Assembly: GCF_000520995.1 (NCBI RefSeq) | Contig: NZ_JACA01000027.1 | Coordinates: 87,930 to 151,929, forward strand | DNA from: Aquimarina macrocephali JAMB N27 | GTDB lineage: Bacteria > Bacteroidota > Bacteroidia > Flavobacteriales > Flavobacteriaceae | Direction: 5' to 3' | Length of the DNA stretch: 64,000 bases | Made by a program: the position numbers and the translations under genes | The notes under the pieces: model-generated | What the model was told of the DNA's origin: nothing | The model's database searches: none | What the model saw: the letters and a program-made list of their open reading frames with translations, nothing else | Shown: piece after piece, positions 52,629 to 62,472 of the stretch | How positions within the stretch are numbered: the first letter of the stretch is position 1 | Layout of the letters: every line of letters begins with the position of its first letter

Positions 52629-53891
52629 ATGAATCAAACAAAACCCCCATGGTACTTTCTTTTTCTGGTTATTTTAGCTGGGGAATCTGTTTTTATTCTT
52701 CCATTTGTTCTTTCACGAGTATTTAGACCAACGGTACTTGAGGTATTTAACTTAGACAATGTTCAGTTAGGTATATGTTTCTCTATTTATGGAATTGTAG
52801 CTCTAATATCCTATCTTTTTGGAGGTACATTGGCTGATAAGTTTCCTCCAAGAAAATTGATTGCAACGGCACTATGGATGACTGCTTTGGGAGGGTTGAT
52901 ATATGCTAGTTTCCCTAACTATACAGTATTAAAAGTACTTTATGGTTATTGGGGGTTTACTACTATATTTTTATTCTGGGCTCCCATGATCAAGGCTACT
53001 CGTGTCTGGGGTGGCATCACTTCTCAAGGTAAAGCATTTGGGTTTTTAGACGGTGGTCGGGGATTGGTTGGTGCTCTATTCGGAGTCTTGGGAGTATTTA
53101 TTTTTTCACTATTTATTACTTCAGAAATTTCTGAGGTGACTACTTCTGAAAGTAGAGCTGCTTTTAAACATGTAATCTTAGTATCCTCTGGTATTGTTGG
53201 TATTGTAGGAGTATTGGTTTGGTTATTTATGAAAATGGATCATACATTAGAAAAACAAATTATACTAGAGAAAATCACAATATCTCAAGTGCAAGAAGTA
53301 CTACGCTTACCTTCTGTTTGGCTACTCATGATTATTATTCTATGCGCTTATGTAGGCTATAAAATTACCGATGTATTTTCACTATATGCTCAAGATGTTA
53401 TGCTATATGATCAAGTACAATCTGCTCAAGTGGGTACATTTTTGTTATTTATTCGACCCATTATTGGAGTTTTTATTGGAATATTAGCCGACCGCTCACA
53501 AACTACCTTTTGGTTACTTATTAGCTTTATAGTTTCTTTCTTCGGAGCATTATTGTTTGCCTCAGGCATAATTTCAGATTCTGTAACAGTTTTATTTTTT
53601 ATATCAATTTTAGTGGTAGCAACGGGAGTGTATGCAGCTCGTTCTTTATACTTTGCAGTAATGCAGAGAGGAAAAATTCCATTAGTTCTTACAGGAACTG
53701 CTGTTGGGATTATTTCTCTTATAGGCTATACTCCTGATATATTTGCAGGACCCTCAATGGGATACCTTCTAGAAAATTCACCTGGCCCAGAAGGGCATCA
53801 ACATGTATTTTGGATGTTAGCTTTGTTTTCTTTTATTGGAGGCCTAGCTGCCTGGTATTACTATAAATTATATAGCATACAAAAAAAGTAA
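52629..53891 (+). CDS. Major facilitator superfamily transporter
   Basis: A 420-residue inner-membrane carrier with twelve predicted helices in two halves. The MFS loop 2-3 motif appears as GGTLADKFPPRKLIA. The C-terminal half has the repeat-like GVFIGILADRSQTTFW. Substrate unknown; a sugar-phosphate or organic-anion porter is possible. Nitrate/nitrite-type signatures are not clear. It appears monocistronic. Confidence 0.88.
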   Translation: MNQTKPPWYFLFLVILAGESVFILPFVLSRVFRPTVLEVFNLDNVQLGICFSIYGIVALISYLFGGTLADKFPPRKLIATALWMTALGGLIYASFPNYTVLKVLYGYWGFTTIFLFWAPMIKATRVWGGITSQGKAFGFLDGGRGLVGALFGVLGVFIFSLFITSEISEVTTSESRAAFKHVILVSSGIVGIVGVLVWLFMKMDHTLEKQIILEKITISQVQEVLRLPSVWLLMIIILCAYVGYKITDVFSLYAQDVMLYDQVQSAQVGTFLLFIRPIIGVFIGILADRSQTTFWLLISFIVSFFGALLFASGIISDSVTVLFFISILVVATGVYAARSLYFAVMQRGKIPLVLTGTAVGIISLIGYTPDIFAGPSMGYLLENSPGPEGHQHVFWMLALFSFIGGLAAWYYYKLYSIQKK

Positions 53892-54012
53892 TTATAAGAA
53901 GGTTTCAAAAAATTAATTACTGATTTTTTCTCTCGCATCAAAAAGCACAAATTGATACTCACTCATTAATTATAAAACCCATATTAACTACAGCTATGTG
54001 TATCAAACGTTC

Positions 54013-54669
54013 TTATAGCGTGTACTCGACCCCTAAGTTAAAAACTGATGTTTTTATAGAATTGTCCCTTTCAATTAAACTAAAGAAAAATCTACCATTA
54101 ATCCCAAAATGATTGGATAATCTATAACCTGTCCCTACAGTTAAACCTAAATCAAATTTATCATATTCTGATGAAAAAGGTAAAACATTAATATCTTGAA
54201 ACTGTTCAAAGGGGTCTTCTTTAATTTTTTGTTTACGGTCAATTATATACCCAAATTGAGGCCCCATTTCCATATAAAAATCATTCGTAAATGAATATTG
54301 TACTATAATAGGTACTATAATTGTAGACTCATTTATATTGACCTTAAAATCTGAAGCTATAGGTACTTCATTAGCCCCTCCTCTAATCTCAAAACCTTTT
54401 GCCAAAAATTTGGATCCTTGCATTGCAAAAAGGACCTCAGGTTGTATTTTTATTTTTTCATGGATGTTTATGTTTATAAACCCTCCAAAGTAGAATCCAA
54501 ATTTTCTTCTATATTCAGCAACATTAATTCCTGCAATAATCACATCAGGAGTATATTTTGCATAATTCGCCCCTCCTTTCAATCCAAATTTTGAATTAAC
54601 TTCTTGTCCTTTAACAGAAACTACCCATAATACAAGTACTAACCCCAATAATAAATTCCTTTTCTCCAT
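54013..54669 (-). CDS. Outer-membrane beta-barrel (porin-family/PorT-like) protein
   Basis: A 218-residue protein with signal peptide (MEKRNLLLGLVLVLWVVSVKG) and an eight-strand barrel pattern. It opens FGLKGGANYAKY, ends NLGVEYTL and has alternating hydrophobic strands such as IIVPIIVQYSF and MEMGPQFGYII. This is the general OMP_b-brl_2 family of Bacteroidota. Role unknown. Confidence 0.85.
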   Translation of the reverse strand: MEKRNLLLGLVLVLWVVSVKGQEVNSKFGLKGGANYAKYTPDVIIAGINVAEYRRKFGFYFGGFININIHEKIKIQPEVLFAMQGSKFLAKGFEIRGGANEVPIASDFKVNINESTIIVPIIVQYSFTNDFYMEMGPQFGYIIDRKQKIKEDPFEQFQDINVLPFSSEYDKFDLGLTVGTGYRLSNHFGINGRFFFSLIERDNSIKTSVFNLGVEYTL

Positions 54670-54783
54670 TTTCTATTTTAATCTTATTCAATAGATATAT
54701 GTCTTAAGTAACAAAAATGTTACTCCTATTAAGATATTTAATAATATCCAAAATGCATATAATTGTTGAGCATAGTGATAAAA

Positions 54784-54810
54784 AAACCACGACAGCTATT
54801 GTCGTGGTTT
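54784..54810 (-). terminator. Terminator of the dehydrogenase E2 gene
   Basis: Perfect 10-bp stem AAACCACGAC/GTCGTGGTTT, 7-nt loop, T-run on the minus strand; 23 nt after the E2 stop codon. Confidence 0.9.
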
Positions 54811-54832
54811 ACTATTTTAGAAATAATGCTTC

Positions 54833-56176
54833 TTAAAATTCTCTATTCATATCCCAGGCTTCCAGGTAGTCTTTTACTCGTTGTACAAACTGTCCTCCTA
54901 GTGCACCATTAACAACTCTGTGATCATAAGAGTGTGATAAGAACATTTTATATCGAATACCGATAAAGTCTCCTTCTGGCGTTTCAATAACAGCAGGAAC
55001 CTTTCTGATTGCTCCCAGAGCCAAAATACCTACTTGTGGTTGATTGATAATTGGCGTACCCATAATACTTCCAAATGTACCTACATTAGTTACTGTATAC
55101 GTACCACCTTGTATATCATCCGGTTTTAAAGCATTATTACGTGCTCTATTTGCAAGATCGTTAACCGCTTTAGTCATTCCTACCAAATTCAATTGATCTG
55201 CGTTCTTAATTACCGGTACAATCAAATTACCATCAGATAAAGCCGCAGCCATACCCAGGTTAATATTTTTCTTTTTGATAATTGTATCTCCAGAGATAGA
55301 GATATTCATCATTGGAAAATCTTTAATAGCTTTAGCAACTGCTTCCATAAAAATAGGAGTAAACGTAAGGTTCTCTCCTTCTCTCTTCATGAAATCTCCT
55401 TTTACTTTCTTTCTCCAGTTCCAGATATTGGTTACATCGGCTTCTATAAATGACTGTACATGAGCTGAAGTCTGTACAGATTCGACCATATGATGTGCAA
55501 TAAGCTTACCCATTCTGGTCATTTCTATAATCTCATCTTCTCCTGATGCTACTACCGGTGCTGCTTTTGAAATTTCTTGCTTTTTAGCAGGAGCAGCTGG
55601 TTTTGCTTGTGCTTCTTCTTTTGCAGGCTGTATTGCTGGTTGTGTTTTTATTTTTCCATTTTTGCGGTCGTCTACAAATTGTAAAATATCATTTTTGGTA
55701 ACGCGACCATCTTTACCTGTTCCAGAAATAGCTTCTAATTCATTCAATGAAACATTTTCTGTTGCAGCAATATTCTTTACTAATGGAGAATAAAACTTAC
55801 TACTTCCAGAAAAATCAGTTGCATTTCCTGCTACTGCTGTTTCTGTCATTTGCGTTTCTAATACTACCGCTTCTTTTGGAGTTCCCTCAACTTTAGCAGT
55901 AGTTTCTTGTGGAGTCGAATCTACAGCTCCTTCACCTTCAGTTTCTATTACAGCTATAACTTGGCCTACCTGTACTACATCATCAACATCAAAAAGTTTT
56001 TCTACCAGTACACCTTCTACCTCACTAGGTACCTCACTATCTACCTTATCAGTCGCTATTTCAACAACTGCATCATCTAATTCAATAGTATCTCCAACCT
56101 CTTTTAACCAAGTTGTTATTGTTGCCTCTGCAACACTCTCACCCATTTTTGGAAGTTTCAGCTCAAATTTTGCCAT
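54833..56176 (-). CDS. 2-oxo acid dehydrogenase E2 (dihydrolipoamide acyltransferase)
   Basis: The E2 core of a 2-oxo acid dehydrogenase complex, probably the branched-chain type by context-free likeness. The lipoyl domain (residues 1-80) has lipoyl lysine K44 in EIATDKVDSEV. An alanine/proline linker, an E3-binding domain (about 128-165, YSPLVKNIAATENVSLNELE) and a second linker follow. The catalytic domain (about 215-447) comes last. Its active-site motif reads DHRVVNG (H418), with N where most E2s have D; I believe this occurs in related flavobacterial proteins. ATG at 56176 is preferred to a TTG four codons upstream. E1 and E3 genes are not adjacent. Confidence 0.93.
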   Translation of the reverse strand: MAKFELKLPKMGESVAEATITTWLKEVGDTIELDDAVVEIATDKVDSEVPSEVEGVLVEKLFDVDDVVQVGQVIAVIETEGEGAVDSTPQETTAKVEGTPKEAVVLETQMTETAVAGNATDFSGSSKFYSPLVKNIAATENVSLNELEAISGTGKDGRVTKNDILQFVDDRKNGKIKTQPAIQPAKEEAQAKPAAPAKKQEISKAAPVVASGEDEIIEMTRMGKLIAHHMVESVQTSAHVQSFIEADVTNIWNWRKKVKGDFMKREGENLTFTPIFMEAVAKAIKDFPMMNISISGDTIIKKKNINLGMAAALSDGNLIVPVIKNADQLNLVGMTKAVNDLANRARNNALKPDDIQGGTYTVTNVGTFGSIMGTPIINQPQVGILALGAIRKVPAVIETPEGDFIGIRYKMFLSHSYDHRVVNGALGGQFVQRVKDYLEAWDMNREF

Positions 56177-56314
56177 ATTCTTAATCAAAAGTGTTTATAA
56201 GTTATGTTTTTTGCGAATTTAATTAAAATTCAGCTTAAAAATTATTTTTTTCGTATTAAAATTTACTTAATATCTATATCTTCAAGTTTACAGATACTTC
56301 TAAATATATGCAAA

Positions 56315-56935
56315 TCAAGGACTCTTTAATGCATTCTCAAAAGGAATTCGATTAAGTATACTTCTTCCCAAAGTAACTTCATCTGCATACTCCAGCTCAT
56401 CATTAACACCAATTCCCCGGGCAATAGTAGAGGTTTTTACAGGTATTCCTTCCAATTGTTTATACATATAGAAGTTAGTAGTATCCCCCTCCATCGTTGC
56501 ACTTAATGCAAATATTAATTCTTTTACTTCTCCAGATTTAACTTTCTCAATCAAAGAACTAATATTTAATTCTTGTGGACCGATACCATCTAATGGGCTT
56601 ATCTTACCTCCTAAAACGTGATATAATCCTCTAAATTGACCTGTACTCTCTATAGCCATTACATCCCGTATATCTTCTACAACACAAATGATTTCACGGT
56701 TTCTACCTGGATTACTACAGATATCACAAATATCCGTATCACTAATACTATGACATGTAGAGCAAAATTTAATATCCTCTCGTAATGTCCCCAAAGCTTT
56801 TGTTAAATGTTGGGTCTGGGTTTCTGGCTGTCTAAGTAAATGTAATACTAATCGAAGTGCTGTACGTTTTCCTATCCCTGGCAATTGAGACATTTCATAA
56901 ACTGCGTTCTCTAATAATTTTGAAGAAAATTCCAT
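56315..56935 (-). CDS. recR: Recombination mediator protein RecR
   Basis: A 206-residue RecR that works with RecO/RecF to load RecA at gaps. A helix-hairpin-helix region ([18 protein letters not shown]) precedes the zinc finger C58-C61-C70-C73 ([16 protein letters not shown]). The Toprim domain ([14 protein letters not shown], then [10 protein letters not shown]) and a C-terminal Walker-like end complete it. A short hairpin sits in its presumed leader at about 56963-56985 (GAACTC/GAGTTC). Confidence 0.97.
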   Translation of the reverse strand: MEFSSKLLENAVYEMSQLPGIGKRTALRLVLHLLRQPETQTQHLTKALGTLREDIKFCSTCHSISDTDICDICSNPGRNREIICVVEDIRDVMAIESTGQFRGLYHVLGGKISPLDGIGPQELNISSLIEKVKSGEVKELIFALSATMEGDTTNFYMYKQLEGIPVKTSTIARGIGVNDELEYADEVTLGRSILNRIPFENALKSP

Positions 56936-57200
56936 AGCTCGACAAATTTAGCGTTTTTAATGGTGAACTCCGCCCAGAGTTCCACTCTTTAAACAAAAAA
57001 TTATGTTTTTATATCATAATGACATTTTTTATCCCTATAACCTTAGTAGCTAATCATAAAAGATAATTACAGGGGGTAAAATGAAAGTTTTATAACGATT
57101 AGGAAAACTCGACTTAAATTTAATTTTGAGATATAAACTATGATAATCTTAACTATACAATTAAGGCCTTTTTGTTACTTTTACTGCAAAAGTAAAAGTA

Positions 57201-57368
57201 ATGTTAGATACTCTTTCTGAAGAAACACAGCTTATTTTAATGATCATAGTCATTGCTATCTTATTCGTAGCAGTATCCTGGAATACCAAACGAAATAAAA
57301 ATAAACTGTATGATCGTGATAAACGTAATTTTAGACAGAATTATCAAAAAAAGAAAAAGAAGAAATAA
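57201..57368 (+). CDS. Small single-pass membrane protein
   Basis: A 55-residue frame: a short acidic start (MLDTLSEETQ), one transmembrane helix (LILMIIVIAILFVAVSW) and a very basic C-terminus ending in six lysines. The layout predicts an inner-membrane protein with a positive cytoplasmic tail. Too short to assign. Its stop lies 13 bp before the acetyltransferase ATG, so the two may be co-transcribed. Supported by a clean frame and membrane topology rather than by known homology. Confidence 0.6.
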   Translation: MLDTLSEETQLILMIIVIAILFVAVSWNTKRNKNKLYDRDKRNFRQNYQKKKKKK

Positions 57369-57381
57369 CTATAGCTGTAAC

Positions 57382-57816
57382 ATGAAAAAAACATATGTTA
57401 GAAAGGCTACATCAAAAGATATAGAATGGATAAATAACACCTATCAAAACATAGATTTTGTAGCATCAGATTTTAATACCGAATATATTGCTTTAGCAGA
57501 AATTGAAGATGTAAAATGTGGGCTGGGAAGAGTTGTCAATATTGATGAAAACAACTTAGAATTAGGAGGAATGTATGTATTAGATCAATTTCGAGGAATG
57601 GGAATTGCAGAGAAAATCATCCTGCATTTATTAAAAAATCATGAGCAACATAAAAAAATATGGTGTCTTCCTTTTGAACATCTTCAAAGCTTTTATAATA
57701 GGTTTGGTTTTCTAGATCAAAAAACACACGATTATAAAATTCCGGATAAAATATATGCTAAACACAAATGGTGTAATCAAAACTATACTAAGGATGTACT
57801 TTTATTAGTTAAGTAG
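57382..57816 (+). CDS. GNAT family N-acetyltransferase
   Basis: A 144-residue acetyl-CoA-dependent acyltransferase. The ATG at 57382 (MKKTYVRKATSKDIEWINNT) is the proper start; a longer reading from 57310 would overlap the small membrane-protein gene. Strands and helix of the GNAT core are visible: LGGMYVLDQFRGMGIAEKII holds the R/QxxGxG/A acetyl-CoA loop. The C-terminal block HLQSFYNRFGF is also typical. Substrate unknown. Confidence 0.9.
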   Translation: MKKTYVRKATSKDIEWINNTYQNIDFVASDFNTEYIALAEIEDVKCGLGRVVNIDENNLELGGMYVLDQFRGMGIAEKIILHLLKNHEQHKKIWCLPFEHLQSFYNRFGFLDQKTHDYKIPDKIYAKHKWCNQNYTKDVLLLVK

Positions 57817-57847
57817 TTGTCATCCATTAAAACAAACATGTAATTCG

Positions 57848-58423
57848 ATGAAAATATATACTAAAACAGGTGATAAAGGAACCACAGCCCTTTTTGGTGG
57901 CACCAGGGTACCTAAACACCATATTCGTATTGACAGTTACGGTACTGTTGATGAACTTAATTCACATATCGGGCTTATCAGAGATCAAAAAATTGATGAA
58001 CTCAGCAAAAAAATATTAATTAATATACAGGATAAACTCTTTACAGTTGGAGCTGTTTTAGCGACTGATCCTGAAAAAGCTATATTAAAAAGTGGGCAAA
58101 AACGGCTAAATATACCTACAATTTCTACAGAAGATATCGAGTTGTTAGAAAAAGAAATCGATAGAATGAACGAATCTTTGCCACCAATGACACATTTTGT
58201 ATTACCTGGAGGACATCAAACTGTGTCATTCTGTCACATTGCTCGCTGTGTATGCCGAAGAGCAGAGCGTTTAGCAACGGCACTGTATGAAATAGCTCCT
58301 TTTGAAGAAACAACATTACACTACTTAAACCGACTATCTGACTATCTTTTTGTACTGGCACGAAAGTTGTCCTTCGATCTTAAGGCAGAAGAAATTGAGT
58401 GGATTCCTAAAAAGAATTCTTAA
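57848..58423 (+). CDS. Cob(I)alamin adenosyltransferase, PduO type
   Basis: A 191-residue ATP:cob(I)alamin adenosyltransferase that makes adenosylcobalamin. The ATP loop TKTGDKGTTALFGG is at the N-terminus (residues 5-18). DSYGTVDELNSHIG and the later VCRRAERLAT and NRLSDYLFVLAR match the PduO/MMAB helical core. It serves B12-dependent enzymes such as methylmalonyl-CoA mutase, not encoded in the window. It follows the acetyltransferase gene by 31 bp. Confidence 0.95.
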   Translation: MKIYTKTGDKGTTALFGGTRVPKHHIRIDSYGTVDELNSHIGLIRDQKIDELSKKILINIQDKLFTVGAVLATDPEKAILKSGQKRLNIPTISTEDIELLEKEIDRMNESLPPMTHFVLPGGHQTVSFCHIARCVCRRAERLATALYEIAPFEETTLHYLNRLSDYLFVLARKLSFDLKAEEIEWIPKKNS

Positions 58424-58508
58424 AATTTAATATCTGTTAAAATTAGTAAGGGAAGCCCCCTAAAAATTCACGTTCTTATAATTATTGTTTAAATAATTGA
58501 TTTTTTAC

Positions 58509-58538
58509 TTGACTTTTTAAACTAAAAAATTATTTTTG
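58509..58538 (+). promoter_or_regulatory. Consensus promoter of the DUF2795 gene
   Basis: TTG (58509-58511), a 19-nt spacer, then TATTTTTG (58531-58538), an exact match to the flavobacterial TTG-N19-TAnnTTTG arrangement. The start point would be about 20 nt before the ATG at 58562. Confidence 0.75.
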
Positions 58539-58561
58539 CAAAAAATTAAACCAGTAAACAT

Positions 58562-58783
58562 ATGTATTGGACTTTAGAATTAGCATCTTATTTAAGTGAT
58601 GCACCTTGGCCAGCTACAAAAGACGAGCTAATAGATTATGCAATTCGTACTGGAGCACCTCTGGAGGTTGTAGAAAATCTACAAGCAATTGAAGATGAAG
58701 GAGATTCGTATGACTCTATAGAGGAAATATGGCCTGATTATCCTACCGACGAAGATTATCTTTGGAATGAGGATGAATATTAA
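58562..58783 (+). CDS. DUF2795 family small acidic protein
   Basis: A 73-residue very acidic protein starting MYWTLELASYLSDAPWPATK, then DELIDYAIRTGAP. This matches the DUF2795 pattern (LxxYLxDAxWPATKxELIxYAxxxGAP). The second half is almost all D, E, Y and W. Function unknown. It has a consensus promoter and its own terminator, suggesting strong independent expression. Confidence 0.9.
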   Translation: MYWTLELASYLSDAPWPATKDELIDYAIRTGAPLEVVENLQAIEDEGDSYDSIEEIWPDYPTDEDYLWNEDEY

Positions 58784-58801
58784 AAAAATGAAATAGTATT
58801 A

Positions 58802-58830
58802 AAAGTCTCGCAAGAGGCTTTTTTTTTGCG
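58802..58830 (+). terminator. Terminator of the DUF2795 gene
   Basis: Stem AAGTCTC/GAGGCTT (one G-T pair, GCAA loop) followed by nine T, 20 nt past the stop. Confidence 0.88.
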
Positions 58831-59010
58831 TAAATTATGCCACTTTATGGCTATTTACAGCTCAAGAGTATTGTATAATATGACCACTTAGGTCCTGAGA
58901 TAGTGATAGACTTCAGATATTGAGGTCAAATTTGAATGTTCCTTTATTATAGGAAACCAATTAGTTTCGTTTTGAAATTAAAATCTCATTAAACACACAA
59001 CCATAAAATT

Positions 59011-62000
59011 ATGGGAATTTTAGATTCTGTATTAAAAGTATTTGTTGGAGATAAATCCAAAAAAGATATTAAAGAAATTCAACCAAAGGTCGAATTGATA
59101 AAACAAGCAGAAACGGCTCTTGAAGGCCTTTCTCATGATGAACTGCGTGCTAAAACTGTTGATTTTAAAAATAGAATAAATGAAGCTCGCACAGAAATCA
59201 ATACCAAAATAGAAACACTTACCGAGGAAGCTAATAACACAGAAGATATTGATAGAAAAGAAGATATCTATGGTGAAATCGATAAATTAAAGGAAGAAGC
59301 GTATGAAATCACAGAAAAAGCGCTAAACGATATTCTTCCCGAAGCCTTTGCCGTTATAAAAGAAACTGCAAAACGTTTTACTAATAATGAAAGCATCGAA
59401 GTTACGGCTTCTGCTTATGACCGAGAACTCTCTGGCACCAGAGATCACATTACTCTTGATGGTGAACAAGCCATTTGGGCAACAAGTTGGGATGCTGCTG
59501 GTAAAGAAGTAAAATGGGATATGGTCCATTACGATGTACAGCTTGTTGGTGGTATTACACTACACGAAGGAAACGTAGCAGAGATGCAGACAGGAGAAGG
59601 AAAAACCCTGGTTGCAACACTCCCTGTATACCTTAATGCACTATCTGGTAATGGTGTTCATCTAGTAACTGTAAATGACTACCTTGCTCGTCGTGATAGC
59701 GAGTGGATGGCTCCAATTTTTCAGTTTCATGGGCTTACTGTAGATTGTGTTGATAACCACAGACCTAACTCTGCAGAACGTAGAGCAGCCTATAATGCAG
59801 ATATTACTTACGGAACCAATAATGAATTTGGTTTTGATTATCTACGTGATAATATGTCTCATGCTCCAGAAGATCTGGTACAACGTCCTCATAATTATGC
59901 AATTATAGATGAAGTAGATTCTGTATTAATTGATGATGCCCGTACACCATTAATTATTTCTGGACCAATACCAAAAGGAGATATCCATGAATTTGATGAG
60001 TTAAAGCCTAAGATTGCTGATATCGTTTCAGTACAACAAAAATACCTTACTACCGTTTTAGCTGAAGCCAAAAAATTAATTAAAGAAGGTGACGCCAAAG
60101 AAGGAGGTTTTAAATTACTACAAGTATACCGAGGGATTCCTAAAAATAAGGCCTTAATTAAGTTTTTAAGTGAGGATGGCGTAAAAATGCTACTTCAAAA
60201 AACAGAAAACTTCTATATGCAGGATAATAACAGAGAAATGCATAAGATTGATGCAGATCTGTATTACGTAATAGAAGAGAAAAACAATCAAATAGATCTT
60301 ACCGATAAAGGTGTAGAATATCTTTCGGGAAAAGATGATCCGGACTTCTTTGTACTACCACAAATTGGTATGGAAATCGCTAAAATCGAAGGCTTTGAAT
60401 TATCAAAAGAAGAAGAAGCAGAAAAGAAAGAAGATCTTTTTAGAGATTATAGTGTAAAAAGTGAACGTATTCACACTTTACGTCAACTATTAAAAGCATA
60501 TTCCTTATTCGAGAAAGATGTAGAATATGTAGTAATGGATAATAAAGTAAAAATTGTTGATGAGCAGACAGGTCGTATTATGGATGGGCGTCGATACAGT
60601 GATGGATTGCACCAGGCTATTGAAGCCAAAGAAAATGTAAAGATTGAAGATGCAACACAGACTTTTGCTACGGTGACACTTCAGAACTATTTCCGTATGT
60701 ACGGTAAGTTGTCTGGTATGACAGGTACTGCAGTAACAGAAGCAGGAGAGCTTTGGGAAATCTATAAACTGGATGTTATAGAAATACCAACCAACAGACC
60801 GATTGCCAGAAAAGATATGGAAGATTTGGTATACAAGACCAAACGTGAAAAATATAATGCCGTAATAGAACAAGTTACAGAGTTATCCCGAGCAGGAAGA
60901 CCAGTATTAATTGGTACCACTTCTGTAGAAATTTCAGAATTATTAGGACGAATGCTTACGATTCGTAAAGTACCGCATAATGTATTGAATGCGAAGCTTC
61001 ATAAAAAAGAAGCCGATATTGTTGCCGAAGCTGGTAATGCAGGTGTAGTTACTATTGCTACCAATATGGCTGGTCGTGGTACAGATATCAAATTATCTGA
61101 TGAAGTAAAAGCTGCAGGTGGACTTGCAATCGTTGGTACAGAACGTCATGATTCTCGTCGTGTAGACAGACAGTTACGTGGTCGTGCCGGTCGACAAGGA
61201 GATCCAGGTAGTTCTCAGTTCTATGTATCTCTAGAAGATAACCTGATGCGTTTATTTGGTTCTGAACGTATTGCCAAAATGATGGATAGAATGGGACTAA
61301 AAGAAGGAGAAGTAATCCAACATTCTATGATTTCTAAATCCATAGAAAGAGCCCAGAAAAAAGTAGAAGAAAATAATTTCGGTGTTCGTAAACGATTATT
61401 AGAATATGATGATGTAATGAATGCACAACGTGAAGTTGTATATAAACGTCGTTATCATGCTTTATTTGGAGAACGTCTTCGCGTTGATATTGCCAATATG
61501 ATCTATGACACTGTAGAAGTGATCACAGAAGGAAATAAAGCTGCTCAGGACTTTAAAAATTTCGAATTCGAATTGATCAGATATTTCTCTATGAGTAGTC
61601 CGATTTCTGCAGAAGAATTCGAAAAAATGGATCCTCTAAAAATTGCAGGAGAAGTTTATAAAGTTGCTTATGAGCATTATCAGGATAAAATGAAACGTAA
61701 TGCAGATGCCGCATATCCTGTAATCAAACAAGTATACGAAGATCCTGCCAGTAAGTATGAAAGAATCTTAGTACCATTTACAGATGGAGTAAAAAGTATA
61801 AATGTTGCTACCGATTTGCAAAAAGCATATGAGTCTGAAGGAAAACAACTTATTACCGATTTTGAAAAAAATATTACACTTGCTATTATTGATGATGCCT
61901 GGAAAACACATCTTCGTAAAATGGACGAGTTAAAACAAAGTGTACAATTAGCTGTTCATGAGCAAAAAGATCCGTTATTAATCTATAAGTTTGAAGCTTT

Positions 62001-62367
62001 TGAGTTGTTTAAAGCCATGATTGAAGAGGTAAATAAAGATGTGATTTCATTTTTATTTAAAGGAGAATTACCAACAGGTAATACTCAAGACATTTCTGAA
62101 GCTCGCCAGGTGCGAAGAAAAGAAAACCTAGAAACTTCTAAAGAAGAAATTCCTAATATGGATGAGCGTGCGGCACAAAATAAAGCTGCAGGACAAACAC
62201 AAGGGAGACCACAGGTCACTGAAACTATTGTACGAGAACAACCAAAAATCGGGCGTAATGATAGAGTAACTATCAAACATGTGATGAGTGGTGAAAATAA
62301 AACAGTAAAATACAAACAAGCAATCCCACTGATCGAAAAAGGAGAATGGGTACTTGTGAATGAATAA
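59011..62367 (+). CDS. secA: Preprotein translocase subunit SecA
   Basis: The motor ATPase of the Sec pathway that drives preproteins through SecYEG. At 1118 residues it is the long form usual in Bacteroidota, with an extra helical N-terminal insertion (about 45-105). Walker A is MQTGEGKT near residue 195. Walker B is in IIDEVDSVLIDDART near 300. The preprotein-binding, scaffold and wing regions follow, with motif GRAGRQGDPG of the second RecA-like domain. The C-terminus carries no Cys-rich zinc finger of the CxCxSGxxxxxCC kind found in E. coli; it ends in a basic RVTIKHVMSGENKTVKYKQA module. Confidence 0.97.
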   Translation: MGILDSVLKVFVGDKSKKDIKEIQPKVELIKQAETALEGLSHDELRAKTVDFKNRINEARTEINTKIETLTEEANNTEDIDRKEDIYGEIDKLKEEAYEITEKALNDILPEAFAVIKETAKRFTNNESIEVTASAYDRELSGTRDHITLDGEQAIWATSWDAAGKEVKWDMVHYDVQLVGGITLHEGNVAEMQTGEGKTLVATLPVYLNALSGNGVHLVTVNDYLARRDSEWMAPIFQFHGLTVDCVDNHRPNSAERRAAYNADITYGTNNEFGFDYLRDNMSHAPEDLVQRPHNYAIIDEVDSVLIDDARTPLIISGPIPKGDIHEFDELKPKIADIVSVQQKYLTTVLAEAKKLIKEGDAKEGGFKLLQVYRGIPKNKALIKFLSEDGVKMLLQKTENFYMQDNNREMHKIDADLYYVIEEKNNQIDLTDKGVEYLSGKDDPDFFVLPQIGMEIAKIEGFELSKEEEAEKKEDLFRDYSVKSERIHTLRQLLKAYSLFEKDVEYVVMDNKVKIVDEQTGRIMDGRRYSDGLHQAIEAKENVKIEDATQTFATVTLQNYFRMYGKLSGMTGTAVTEAGELWEIYKLDVIEIPTNRPIARKDMEDLVYKTKREKYNAVIEQVTELSRAGRPVLIGTTSVEISELLGRMLTIRKVPHNVLNAKLHKKEADIVAEAGNAGVVTIATNMAGRGTDIKLSDEVKAAGGLAIVGTERHDSRRVDRQLRGRAGRQGDPGSSQFYVSLEDNLMRLFGSERIAKMMDRMGLKEGEVIQHSMISKSIERAQKKVEENNFGVRKRLLEYDDVMNAQREVVYKRRYHALFGERLRVDIANMIYDTVEVITEGNKAAQDFKNFEFELIRYFSMSSPISAEEFEKMDPLKIAGEVYKVAYEHYQDKMKRNADAAYPVIKQVYEDPASKYERILVPFTDGVKSINVATDLQKAYESEGKQLITDFEKNITLAIIDDAWKTHLRKMDELKQSVQLAVHEQKDPLLIYKFEAFELFKAMIEEVNKDVISFLFKGELPTGNTQDISEARQVRRKENLETSKEEIPNMDERAAQNKAAGQTQGRPQVTETIVREQPKIGRNDRVTIKHVMSGENKTVKYKQAIPLIEKGEWVLVNE

Positions 62368-62388
62368 ATCATTTCTTATGTAAACACG

Positions 62389-62421
62389 AAAGCCGGAAGA
62401 ATAAACTTCCGGCTTTTGTAT
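62389..62421 (+). terminator. secA terminator
   Basis: Perfect 11-bp stem AAAGCCGGAAG/CTTCCGGCTTT with a 6-nt loop and a T-run, 22 nt after the stop codon. Confidence 0.9.
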
Positions 62422-62472
62422 TTATAATTTTTATTTCACTTCATATTCATCATAGAGCTACTTACTCTCATT

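Noticed and set aside
52629..53891. MFS protein as nitrate/nitrite transporter linked to the PilJ-type protein
   Set aside because: Nitrate-signature residues could not be identified and the two genes are 9 kb apart.
57310..57816. Longer acetyltransferase reading starting at 57310
   Set aside because: The first 24 residues are basic, unlike the family, and overlap the small membrane-protein gene; the ATG at 57382 gives the standard GNAT start.
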